Positions 53,284 through 61,468 of a stretch of 64,000 nt of DNA are shown piece after piece (the first letter of the stretch is position 1; every line of letters begins with the position of its first letter). A model generated the notes under the pieces. That model made no database searches. It saw nothing but the letters and a program-made list of their open reading frames with translations, and was not told where the DNA came from. Made by a program: the position numbers and the translations under genes. Origin of the DNA: Lentimicrobiaceae bacterium (lineage in GTDB: Bacteria > Bacteroidota > Bacteroidia > Bacteroidales > F082); NCBI GenBank assembly GCA_015061315.1, contig SUWV01000003.1:62374-126373 (forward strand). Direction: 5' to 3'.

Positions 53284-54906
53284 ATGAAACAGCCTAAAGT
53301 CCCTCATACATTTGTAATAGTATTCTTTATCATTGTCGTTGCAGCAATGATGACATGGTTTGTGAAACCTGGTTTTTATATTGAAGAGACTGTCGTAGAA
53401 AACGGAGTAGAAAAGACAGAGCTAAAATTCTATTATCAAGATCAGCTTCCGCAACAATATCAAGACGACTATCATTCAGAGCCGCAGACCTGGCAGATCT
53501 TCTCGGCTTTATTCAAAGGATTTGAAAAACAAAGCTCGATAATCGTCTTCATATTAATAATAGGTGGAGCCTTCTGGATTATGAATAAGAGCCATGCCAT
53601 CGACATGGGAATCTTCTCCTTTCTGAGGTTTACGAGGCGACTTGAAAATTATAAGTTTATAAAATATTTTGGCGTAGATAATATCATCATCGTTCTGATA
53701 ATGCTTTTGTTTAGTTTGTTCGGAGCAATTTTTGGTATGAGCGAAGAATGTATTGCTTTCATCATTATCATAATTCCTTTGGCTATATCAATGGGTTACG
53801 ACTCTATCGTAGGTGTATGTATGGTTTATGTGGCAGCTCATGTCGGCTTTGCCGGAGCTATCTTGAATCCATTTACCATCGGCATCGCGCAGGGAATAGC
53901 TGAAGTGCCGCTGTTCTCGGGCATAGGCTACAGAGTGTTCTGCTGGGTGGTGCTTAACATCGTGCTTATCACTTTCGTTTTGCTTTATGCCAAGAAGGTG
54001 AAGAAAAATCCGATGTCGTCGATGATGTATGAAGACGACGCCTATTGGCGCACACATGTAGTTGAGGGACAGCAGGAGTATGAGGCTGTCAAGACAAAAC
54101 AGTCGTGGTATGTCTATGCGGCACTGCTTGTTGCAATGACGATATTCTCGTTCTGTTATCCAACGACGACATTGACAGTAGGGAATTCTTCATTTACAGC
54201 ACCTCTCGTCCCGATATTGACAGCGATATTCGCTATAGTAGGACCTTTGTCATTAAGGAAGACTGTACATAACTTCATACTTTTAATATTACTTTATACT
54301 ATCATTTATTTGATAGTCGGAGTTATGGGTTACGGCTGGTATGTGATGGAAATAGCAACCTTGTTCTTAGTGATGGGAATAGCGAGCGGACTCGCGATAG
54401 GTAAGACAGCCAACGATATAGCTAAGCTTTTTATTGAAGGAATGAGCGATATTCTGTCGGCAGCTGTAGTGGTAGGTCTCGCTGGAGGCATAGTGATAAT
54501 ATTACAAGAAGGCGGTATCATCGACACTATTCTATACGGGCTTTCAAAATCGATGACAGATTTAGGCAAGATAGCATCGGTGGAAATTATGTATGCGATA
54601 CAGACTATTGTCAATGTTGTAATTCCATCAGGTTCGGCGAAAGCAGCGATAACGATGCCTATCATGGCTCCGTTCAGCGACCTGATAGGAGTCTGCCGTC
54701 AGGCTACAGTGATGGCGTTCCAGTTCGGCGACGGCTTCACCAATATGATAACACCTACATCTGGAGTCCTCATCGCGGCTCTCGGCGTGGCAAGAATACC
54801 ATATCAGAAATGGTTTAAATGGGTATGGAAGTTTATCCTATTGCTAATCATAATAGGAGGAATACTGTTAATTCCAACAGTGACGATGAACCTTGAAGGG
54901 TTTTAA
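53284..54906 (+). CDS. YfcC family transporter
   Basis: 540 residues from the ATG at 53284; the earlier ATG at 53260 lies in a palindromic element and is rejected. About 12 membrane segments. The start PKVPHTFVIVFFIIVVAAMMTWFVKPG, the GMSEECIAFIIIIIPLAISMGYD region and the C-terminal VIPSGSAKAAITMPIMAPFSDL match the YfcC family (C4-dicarboxylate/short-chain or basic amino acid type ion-coupled carriers). Substrate uncertain; amino acids would fit the neighbours, and Na+ made by OadB could drive it. Separated from oadB by a terminator and repeats. Confidence 0.85.
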   Translation: MKQPKVPHTFVIVFFIIVVAAMMTWFVKPGFYIEETVVENGVEKTELKFYYQDQLPQQYQDDYHSEPQTWQIFSALFKGFEKQSSIIVFILIIGGAFWIMNKSHAIDMGIFSFLRFTRRLENYKFIKYFGVDNIIIVLIMLLFSLFGAIFGMSEECIAFIIIIIPLAISMGYDSIVGVCMVYVAAHVGFAGAILNPFTIGIAQGIAEVPLFSGIGYRVFCWVVLNIVLITFVLLYAKKVKKNPMSSMMYEDDAYWRTHVVEGQQEYEAVKTKQSWYVYAALLVAMTIFSFCYPTTTLTVGNSSFTAPLVPILTAIFAIVGPLSLRKTVHNFILLILLYTIIYLIVGVMGYGWYVMEIATLFLVMGIASGLAIGKTANDIAKLFIEGMSDILSAAVVVGLAGGIVIILQEGGIIDTILYGLSKSMTDLGKIASVEIMYAIQTIVNVVIPSGSAKAAITMPIMAPFSDLIGVCRQATVMAFQFGDGFTNMITPTSGVLIAALGVARIPYQKWFKWVWKFILLLIIIGGILLIPTVTMNLEGF

Positions 54907-54990
54907 GAATTAACAGTTAACAATTAACAATTAACAATTAACAATTGACTTATATACTTGGTGACTCGGCGACTTGGCGACTTGGTGACT
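54906..54990. repeat. Compound minirepeat, AATTAAC then GACTTGGC/T words
   Basis: Five AATTAAC units (54908-54947) followed by four 8-nt GACTTGG units (54958-54990), downstream of the transporter stop. Confidence 0.9.
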
Positions 54991-54997
54991 TAAAAAA

Positions 54998-55029
54998 ATC
55001 CTTAGACTGTAGACTGTAGACCGTAGACT
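54998..55029. repeat. Minirepeat, TAGACTG word upstream of ahcY
   Basis: Four 7-nt units (TTAGACTGTAGACTGTAGACC), ending 6 nt before the ahcY -7 box, so they cover the region of its -33 element. Confidence 0.8.
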
Positions 55030-55034
55030 TTTTT

Positions 55035-55042
55035 TATCTTTG
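55035..55042 (+). promoter_or_regulatory. -7 box of ahcY
   Basis: TATCTTTG, 36 nt before the ATG at 55078. No TTTG at the expected -33 distance; the minirepeat occupies that place. Confidence 0.55.
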
Positions 55043-55077
55043 CAAATCAAAAAAAGAAATCAAAATAATATCATATA

Positions 55078-56505
55078 ATGAACAATAAATTAACACAAAA
55101 AGACCTTCCTTATTTGGTGGCAGATATGAATCTTGCCGATTGGGGAAGAAAAGAAATTGAAGTATCAGAACACGAAATGCCTGGTTTGATGGCGCTTCGT
55201 AAGAAATATGGCGAAGAGAAACCTCTCGCTGGCGCTCGTATCAGCGGCTCTTTGCACATGACAATACAAACAGCCATCTTGATAGAAACCTTAGTGGCTC
55301 TCGGAGCAGAAGTGCGTTGGGCAAGCTGTAACATCTTCTCAACACAAGACCATGCGGCAGCAGCTATTGCAGCAACAGGAACTGCAGTGTTCGCATGGAA
55401 AGGCGAGACATTAGAAGATTACTGGTGGTGCACAAAAAGAGCTCTTACATTCCCAGATGATAAAGGTCCAGACCTCATCGTTGATGACGGCGGCGACGCT
55501 ACTTTATTAATACACAAAGGCTATGACTGCGAAAACGACCCAAGTCTCTTGAATGTGACACCAAGCAATGCTGAAGAAGAAGCTCTTATGTCGGTCATCA
55601 AAGCTACATACGAAGAGAATCCTAACTTCTGGCATGAAGTGGTCGCTAACTGGAAAGGCGTTTCTGAAGAGACAACAACAGGTGTACATCGTTTATATCA
55701 GATGAAGGAACAAGGCAAGCTTCTGGTTCCTGCTATCAACGTAAACGACAGCGTTACTAAATCAAAATTCGATAATCTTTATGGCTGCCGTGAGTCGTTG
55801 GCTGACGGTATCAAACGCGCTACAGATGTTATGCTCGCTGGTAAAGTCGTGGTGGTTCTCGGCTATGGCGATGTAGGTAAAGGCTGCGCTCATTCAATGC
55901 GTTCTTACGGTGCAAGAGTCATTGTAACTGAAATCGACCCTATCTGCGCATTGCAAGCTGCGATGGAAGGCTTTGAAGTCACTACGGTGGAAGAAGCTGT
56001 TAAAGAAGGTAACGTCTATGTGACATGTACCGGCAACCGCGACGTTATCACTCTCGAGACAATGCTCCAGATGAAAGACCAAGCTATAGTATGTAACATA
56101 GGTCACTTCGATAATGAGATTCAAGTGGCAGCATTGGAAAAATTGGAAGGCGTTAAGAAAGTTAATATCAAGCCACAAGTAGATAAATATATCTTGCCTA
56201 ATGGAAACGCTATCTTTATCTTGGCAGAAGGTCGCTTGGTAAACCTCGGTTGCGCTACAGGTCATGCTAGCTTCGTGATGAGTAACTCATTCACAAACCA
56301 GACTTTGGCTCAGTTAGACTTATGGAAAAACAGAGGCAACTATCCAGTAGATGTCTACTGTTTGCCAAAATATTTAGATGAAGAAGTGGCAAGATTACAC
56401 TTGGAAAAGATAGGTGTTAAATTGACACGACTCACACAGGAACAGGCAGACTATATCGGAGTCTCGGTAGATGGTCCTTATAAATCTGATATTTACAGAT
56501 ATTAA
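55078..56505 (+). CDS. ahcY: Adenosylhomocysteinase
   Basis: 475 residues. It splits S-adenosylhomocysteine into adenosine and homocysteine with bound NAD+, removing the product inhibitor of SAM methyltransferases. Visible: substrate-binding [13 protein letters not shown] and [13 protein letters not shown], the NAD Rossmann motif [14 protein letters not shown], and the C-terminal signature ending [10 protein letters not shown]. It has the ~40-residue insertion found in many bacterial enzymes (around 150-195). Single gene with its own promoter and a strong hairpin after it. Confidence 0.98.
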   Translation: MNNKLTQKDLPYLVADMNLADWGRKEIEVSEHEMPGLMALRKKYGEEKPLAGARISGSLHMTIQTAILIETLVALGAEVRWASCNIFSTQDHAAAAIAATGTAVFAWKGETLEDYWWCTKRALTFPDDKGPDLIVDDGGDATLLIHKGYDCENDPSLLNVTPSNAEEEALMSVIKATYEENPNFWHEVVANWKGVSEETTTGVHRLYQMKEQGKLLVPAINVNDSVTKSKFDNLYGCRESLADGIKRATDVMLAGKVVVVLGYGDVGKGCAHSMRSYGARVIVTEIDPICALQAAMEGFEVTTVEEAVKEGNVYVTCTGNRDVITLETMLQMKDQAIVCNIGHFDNEIQVAALEKLEGVKKVNIKPQVDKYILPNGNAIFILAEGRLVNLGCATGHASFVMSNSFTNQTLAQLDLWKNRGNYPVDVYCLPKYLDEEVARLHLEKIGVKLTRLTQEQADYIGVSVDGPYKSDIYRY

Positions 56506-56514
56506 TCTATAGTT

Positions 56515-56550
56515 TAGAGTTGAGAGTAGTTCAAAGTTCTCTCAACTCTA
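56515..56550. terminator. Bidirectional hairpin between ahcY and the Rieske-like lipoprotein gene
   Basis: Perfect 12-bp arms (TAGAGTTGAGAG / CTCTCAACTCTA) with a 12-nt loop, between convergent stop codons. There is no long T-run on the ahcY side. Confidence 0.75.
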
Positions 56551-56976
56551 ATTATATACTCTTAATGTGTGCCCGTCATATTGCGTTCTGTATTCTATAA
56601 GAGGATAGCCTTGATAACCTTGAGTGAAGATGCTTCCGTCTAAGATGCTGTATTTCACGTTTAAACAAGTGTCAATCACGAAAGGAAATTCTACTATCAA
56701 CCTTGAACTCTCCCCGCATGCATTGGGCTCGTTGGGCGACTGCCGCTCATAAGCCTTGAATTCGTCCTGAGAATAACGATATATTATGATGCCTCTGCTG
56801 GGCCATGGAGCCGTGACTTCAAGATAACCACTTACAGCGTTAAGTTGGTAATACATAGTGGAATTAGGATTGATACTGAAGTTGATATAAACATCAGGAA
56901 CGTTCGGATTATAAGGAGTGTCGTCGCACGACAGCATGCTCAATAAAAATAATGATATGGCAATAAATTTTTTCAT
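56548..56976 (-). CDS. Small lipoprotein, possibly a degenerate Rieske-fold protein
   Basis: 142 residues. MKKFIAISLFLLSMLSCDD gives a lipoprotein signal (lipobox SMLSC). The start at 56976 is preferred because the upstream ATG lies before the -7 box. The body (GYLEVTAPWPSRGIIIYRYSQDEFKAYERQSP ... ILDGSIFTQGYQGYPLIEY ... LRVYN) resembles small Bacteroidota Rieske-like lipoproteins in layout, but the cluster-binding CxH pairs are missing (Cys only in NACGES and DTCLN). It is therefore unlikely to bind a [2Fe-2S] cluster. Function unknown. Confidence 0.6.
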   Translation of the reverse strand: MKKFIAISLFLLSMLSCDDTPYNPNVPDVYINFSINPNSTMYYQLNAVSGYLEVTAPWPSRGIIIYRYSQDEFKAYERQSPNEPNACGESSRLIVEFPFVIDTCLNVKYSILDGSIFTQGYQGYPLIEYRTQYDGHTLRVYN

Positions 56977-56986
56977 AATTTGAAAA

Positions 56987-56994
56987 CAAAAATA
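56987..56994 (-). promoter_or_regulatory. -7 box of the small lipoprotein gene
   Basis: TATTTTTG on the minus strand, 10 nt before the ATG at 56976. Confidence 0.45.
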
Positions 56995-57043
56995 CAATAT
57001 ATTTGTTTAGTTTTTTAGAAAAAAGAAAAAGTATAATCATTTT

Positions 57044-57301
57044 ATGTGTAAACGTACTATCATATATGTTTTATTGTTGATAAGCGTAGTTTTTTGTTCG
57101 TGTTCATCACAACAGAATATCAGTAACTATGAGATACAGTCGGAATCGACAAAACGTATGATGAAAGAAAATGAGAAGATTCGTAAGAAGAATACGCCTA
57201 TTCGTAAGAAGAAATCATTTTTCTTATTCAACTTCAAATCGAAGGGTAACTACGTTGATCAGAATATGCTTAACGACGGTGTTAATGATACAAGACAATG
57301 A
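57044..57301 (+). CDS. Small basic lipoprotein overlapping the sensor kinase gene
   Basis: 85 residues. N-terminal signal with lipobox VVFCSC, then a short Ser/Asn region and a very basic stretch (KENEKIRKKNTPIRKKKSFFLF). I do not recognise the family. The stop overlaps the kinase start by 4 nt (ATGA), a sign of translational coupling, so the protein may act in the same signalling pathway, for instance as a ligand-binding or modulating lipoprotein. That is inference. The signal, overlap and coding sense make it a likely real gene. Confidence 0.65.
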   Translation: MCKRTIIYVLLLISVVFCSCSSQQNISNYEIQSESTKRMMKENEKIRKKNTPIRKKKSFFLFNFKSKGNYVDQNMLNDGVNDTRQ

Positions 57302-60300
57302 TTGAGAGGCTGAGGCATATTATCGCGACTTGTTTTGTCTTGTTCGTTGTTTTTAACATGTATGGACAAGATAATGCATTGCTATCGTATGTCCTTAATA
57401 AAGATATAGCCACAAACACATCATCGCAGAGCTATCTTAGTTCTAATATTGTTACGTCTATAGAGCAAGACGAAAACGGCATGATGTGGCTCGGAACCAA
57501 ACGCGGCTTGAATTCTTACGACAGCTATAGCTTTGAAGAATATAACCAGATTGATGGAATTATCAATGCAACGATAACCGACATCAGAGCGGTGGGCGAT
57601 ACCTTGTTCATAGGAACGGAAAAAGGTCTCACGATTTATGATGTCAAAAATAAACAGGTCACCAATTACTTTTCAGAAATAGATTCTTTGGTGATTAAAA
57701 ACAATTATATATATTACATAAGTCAGCCCATTGGCAATAAGTTGGTTATATGTACTAAAGGAGGTACGTCGGTATATAATCTCAAGACAAAGAGTTTCTA
57801 TATACCTAGGATTAACAACTACTTGCCTGATTATGAGGTTCGTTATATAGAATATATCCCGACTAATAATTCATGGTTGGTGGCTACTTCAAAGGGCTTG
57901 GTGATATATAAAGATGATAATCAGGCGTTACGACATTTCTATTCAATTGATGATATTGAAAATACCTTGCCCGATAATAGCCTGCGATGTATGCATAAGA
58001 TCAACGACGAGAAGATTTTTATTGGAACATCTAATGGTATATGCGAGTATAATGCCTTGAATAATAATATCAAAAGAATAAATCTCAATGATCTTACGGC
58101 GTCACAATCTCCTCGATTAGATGTATCTAATATAATTTCTTTTTCTGAAGAAGAGTTGTTGATAAGTACATACACCAATGGCTTGTATCTGTTTAATTAC
58201 AAAGAAAATACAGCAACGCACATCTCTAAGTTCGATAAACGTTACGCTATATCCGAGAATTACATCTTCGATATTTATAAAGATAATTTGGGTTCAATAT
58301 GGGTGGCGACATTTACAGGCTTGAATCGTTTTGAAAATAATTTCGCAAAATTCTCTACTGTGAATATCTATGAAAACGGCTCTCTGCTCTCGATAAACTA
58401 TTTCCTTGATTTACAATATGACGACAATATCTTAATAGGAACAGAATCGGGTATTAAAGTCTTCAACACAAGAGATGAATCTATAGTCGATTTTAAGACC
58501 TTCTTTAATTCAAAAGAAAATTATTTCGAGTCGTTGTATGTGTACAGCTTTTTCTTAGATGATGATAATCGAATTTGGGTAGGAACTCGTAACTCAGGAT
58601 TATATATATATGATATTGAAAAAGATAAAGTTATAGATGTGTCAGAAGAATATGATATTCCGAGATTGAAACATGCTGTTGTCAGGGAGTCGGTTTTAGA
58701 CGAATACGATAATATGTGGATTGCGACCAATATGGGATTGTGTCGTTTGAACCTAAAAACGAAGACGCATCTGTTTTATAATGCTGATAAAAAAAATATT
58801 AACGCAATTCCTAATGACGATATTTTCGATTTGTTGTTGACAGATAGTCTTATTTACATTACGACAGGCGATGGACTTTCGGCATATCATTATGATAAAG
58901 ATAGCTTTGTAACATATCATCTGTCTGATTCACTGACAAGAGGCGATGTTGTTAAGAATTACGGTTTCTTCGATATTGTTGAAGGAGAGGACGGACGTTA
59001 TTATATTGGTTCTTATTCTAATGGAATGTTGGCGTTTTCTCCTGATACCAAAGAGTTTAAAACGTCAAGGAGATCTGACAACATAGGAAGAATGGTATAT
59101 GCTATCATTCCAGATAATAATGGCTTTCTTTGGGCGAGTACGAGTAAGGGTATTATGAAATATAGCTTAGCTACCAAGGAGATAACTAATTATGATGTTA
59201 ATGATGGTTTGCAAGGTAGTGAATTTACTCCAAACGCTTTCCTGAGAAGTAAAGACGGCTTTATATTCTTTGGCGGATTTAACGGCTTTAATTACTTCAG
59301 ACCAGCTGATATTAAATTGGAAACAAGGATACCAGAAGTCGTTGTGACAAAGATGATTACCAATACAGGTAAAAGATATCGCTATCTGCAAGACGGCGAT
59401 ACTGTGCATCTGTCGCATAAGAATAATTCTTTTGAGATAGAATTTGCCACACTTAATCTCTTTAGAAAAAATCAGGTTATATATTCCTATATCCTTGATA
59501 ATTACGATAAAGAATGGTCGTATAACGAGGCGAACCATAGATATATAGAATACAGTAAGTTGCGTCCGGGAACGTATGTGTTTAAGTTGAACGCCGCTAA
59601 TGAAGTCAATGTCTGGAATGAAAGCCCTATTGAATTGACAATCATAATACATCCAGCCTGGTATCAAAGATGGATATTTAAAATATTCGTCTTGTTGATA
59701 TTGTTACTTTCAGTGCTGATAATCATACAACAGAGAGCCAAGATTATTTATCAGAGAAGAGAACAGAAACGCTTGGTCGCCGAACTCGAGACGCAGATGC
59801 TTCAGCTGAAACAGAAAACGCTTCAGCTGCAGATGAATCCTCACGTCATCTTCAACACCTTAAATAGCATTCAGCAATATATTCTCAATCATGATGTGGA
59901 TAATGCTGTCACTTATCTGTCGAGCTTCTCAAAGTTGATGCGACGAATCTTGAATAATTCTAATGAACGTTACATATCATTATCAGACGAAGTGGAAGCA
60001 GTTGATCTGTATTTGCAGTTGGAGTCGATGCGATTGGGAAATCGTTTTAAGTATCAGATAAATATTGATGAAGATATTGATGTTCAGAATACGGAGATAG
60101 CCCCTTTGATAATTCAACCTTTTGTGGAAAACGCTATTATTCATGGACTTATTCCAAAGAAGAACGATTGCTTTTTGAGTATCAAATTCTCGAAGATTTC
60201 AGAAGATAAGATATTGTGCGTTGTTGAAGATAATGGAGTGGGACGTAAATTCTCGGAGAAAATGAAGCAAGAGAAAGGCTCGTCGCATAAATCCTATGGA

Positions 60301-60441
60301 ATGAGCGTGACGAGAAGACGTCTAGAAACATTGACGAAAATATCTAATGATGACTTCAGCATTGAAGTTGTTGATTTATATGATGATAATGCTAATGCCA
60401 TAGGGACAAGAGTTAATATTATCTTCAGTTTTCATGATTAA
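57298..60441 (+). CDS. Propeller-type sensor histidine kinase, LytS/YehU-like core
   Basis: 1047 residues. Signal or first TM segment, then two seven-bladed-like propeller regions of Reg_prop repeats (MMWLGTKRGLNSYD, IWVATFTGLNRFE, IWVGTRNSGLYIYD, LWASTSKGIMKYS), a Y_Y_Y domain (about 690-780), one TM segment (IFKIFVLLILLLSVLIII), a coiled coil and a His_kinase/HATPase core. Phospho-acceptor His849 is in LQMNPHVIFNTLNS; the ATP site has PFVENAIIHGLIPKK and VVEDNGVGRKF. The regulator gene follows 15 nt later. Unlike SusR-type hybrid systems it is not fused to a regulator and uses LytTR, not AraC. Confidence 0.93.
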   Translation: MIERLRHIIATCFVLFVVFNMYGQDNALLSYVLNKDIATNTSSQSYLSSNIVTSIEQDENGMMWLGTKRGLNSYDSYSFEEYNQIDGIINATITDIRAVGDTLFIGTEKGLTIYDVKNKQVTNYFSEIDSLVIKNNYIYYISQPIGNKLVICTKGGTSVYNLKTKSFYIPRINNYLPDYEVRYIEYIPTNNSWLVATSKGLVIYKDDNQALRHFYSIDDIENTLPDNSLRCMHKINDEKIFIGTSNGICEYNALNNNIKRINLNDLTASQSPRLDVSNIISFSEEELLISTYTNGLYLFNYKENTATHISKFDKRYAISENYIFDIYKDNLGSIWVATFTGLNRFENNFAKFSTVNIYENGSLLSINYFLDLQYDDNILIGTESGIKVFNTRDESIVDFKTFFNSKENYFESLYVYSFFLDDDNRIWVGTRNSGLYIYDIEKDKVIDVSEEYDIPRLKHAVVRESVLDEYDNMWIATNMGLCRLNLKTKTHLFYNADKKNINAIPNDDIFDLLLTDSLIYITTGDGLSAYHYDKDSFVTYHLSDSLTRGDVVKNYGFFDIVEGEDGRYYIGSYSNGMLAFSPDTKEFKTSRRSDNIGRMVYAIIPDNNGFLWASTSKGIMKYSLATKEITNYDVNDGLQGSEFTPNAFLRSKDGFIFFGGFNGFNYFRPADIKLETRIPEVVVTKMITNTGKRYRYLQDGDTVHLSHKNNSFEIEFATLNLFRKNQVIYSYILDNYDKEWSYNEANHRYIEYSKLRPGTYVFKLNAANEVNVWNESPIELTIIIHPAWYQRWIFKIFVLLILLLSVLIIIQQRAKIIYQRREQKRLVAELETQMLQLKQKTLQLQMNPHVIFNTLNSIQQYILNHDVDNAVTYLSSFSKLMRRILNNSNERYISLSDEVEAVDLYLQLESMRLGNRFKYQINIDEDIDVQNTEIAPLIIQPFVENAIIHGLIPKKNDCFLSIKFSKISEDKILCVVEDNGVGRKFSEKMKQEKGSSHKSYGMSVTRRRLETLTKISNDDFSIEVVDLYDDNANAIGTRVNIIFSFHD

Positions 60442-60456
60442 AAAGAAAGGAAAAAT

Positions 60457-61203
60457 ATGATAAGATGCGTTATTGTAGAAGATGAGGAAATCGCACGTAG
60501 GGTGCTTAAATCGTTGCTGGCACAATATTGTCAAGATGTGATGGTATGTGCTGAGGCAGACGATGTTGCATCGGGAAAGAATATGATAGAGATGTTTCGT
60601 CCCGACCTTGTTTTTCTTGATATAGAGATGCCTGGAGGCAGTGGTTTTAAACTTTTGTCGTCGGTAGAAAACATTGATTTTGAAGTCGTTTTTATCACGG
60701 CATACGAACAATTCGCTATCAAGGCAATACGACACGACGCTTTAGATTATATCTTGAAGCCTATAGATCCTAAGGAATTAGTCGCTGCTGTGGAAAAAGT
60801 CAAGGAGGCAAAATATAAGAAAACCCTTAAAAAACAATACGATAATATATTGAAGAACCTCGACCCTGAACAATTGGTAGTCAGAAAAATCAGTCTGTCA
60901 ACAACAGATAAAATACATCTTATCGACGTTGATGATATAATAAGGTGCGAGTCGGATAATTATTATACTAAGATTTTTTTCAAAGACGGGAATAGCTTGT
61001 TGGTAAGTAAAACCCTAAAAGAGATTGATCAAAAATTAGAGGAATATGATTTTGTTAGGACACACAAGTCGCATCTTGTCAATATAAGATATATAAAAAA
61101 TTTTATCAAAGACGAGATGATGGTGGTAATGGCAGACGATACAAAGGTACCGGTTTCAAAACGTAAAAAAGAAAGAATTTTAGAAGTTATAAACAATCTG
61201 TAA
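60457..61203 (+). CDS. LytTR family response regulator
   Basis: 248 residues. Receiver domain 1-120 with the acidic pair VEDEE, phospho-acceptor Asp in PDLVFLDIEMPGGSG, Thr in VFITAYEQFA and Lys in YILKPID. The C-terminal LytTR domain (about 140-248) has IIRCESDNYYTKIFFKDG, FVRTHKSHLVNIRYIKNF and PVSKRKKERIL. Regulators of this kind bind direct repeats upstream of target genes. The downstream TonB-dependent receptor gene is a plausible but untested target. Confidence 0.94.
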   Translation: MIRCVIVEDEEIARRVLKSLLAQYCQDVMVCAEADDVASGKNMIEMFRPDLVFLDIEMPGGSGFKLLSSVENIDFEVVFITAYEQFAIKAIRHDALDYILKPIDPKELVAAVEKVKEAKYKKTLKKQYDNILKNLDPEQLVVRKISLSTTDKIHLIDVDDIIRCESDNYYTKIFFKDGNSLLVSKTLKEIDQKLEEYDFVRTHKSHLVNIRYIKNFIKDEMMVVMADDTKVPVSKRKKERILEVINNL

Positions 61204-61231
61204 AGCCTTGTTTTTACTATTGTTTTGGGAA

Positions 61232-61284
61232 AACTCTTTCATTTGTGATTGCTGAGTTCAATTGCAGATGAAAGAGTTTTTTTT
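61232..61284 (+). terminator. Rho-independent terminator of the two-component operon
   Basis: Arms AACTCTTTCATTTG / CAGATGAAAGAGTT with one mismatch and a run of six or more T. 28 nt after the regulator stop. Confidence 0.88.
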
Positions 61285-61374
61285 GTTACTATAAATAAGG
61301 TGTTGATGTTTTAAATATTTATAACACAACATGTTATTTGAAATGATATGGATATGTTGAAAAATATTTTTTTT

Positions 61375-61405
61375 AAATTGAAAAATTATTCGATTTGTTC
61401 AATTT
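61375..61405. promoter_or_regulatory. Inverted repeat upstream of the receptor promoter
   Basis: Arms AAATTGAA (61375-61382) and TTCAATTT (61398-61405), just upstream of the -7 box. Could be an operator, but AT-richness makes chance plausible. Confidence 0.25.
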
Positions 61406-61412
61406 TTTGTCG

Positions 61413-61420
61413 TATCTTTG
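61413..61420 (+). promoter_or_regulatory. -7 box of the TonB-dependent receptor gene
   Basis: TATCTTTG, 48 nt before the ATG. A TTTG at 61394-61397 lies only 15 nt upstream, shorter than the usual 19-21. Confidence 0.5.
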
Positions 61421-61468
61421 AACTCCTTTTAACGAACAATTGAGTAGTATAACATAAAATCACAAGGT

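Noticed and set aside
886..55029. CRISPR arrays, suggested by the many direct repeats
   Set aside because: Units are only 7-9 nt (or 48 nt without spacers), there are no unique spacers of constant length, and no cas genes are present.
59167..59667. A 166-codon open frame on the minus strand
   Set aside because: Opposite to the well-supported sensor kinase gene; composition fits an antisense shadow.
61204..61468. A riboswitch in the leader of the TonB-dependent receptor gene
   Set aside because: The only stable structure is the terminator of the upstream operon; the rest is AT-rich without a recognisable aptamer.
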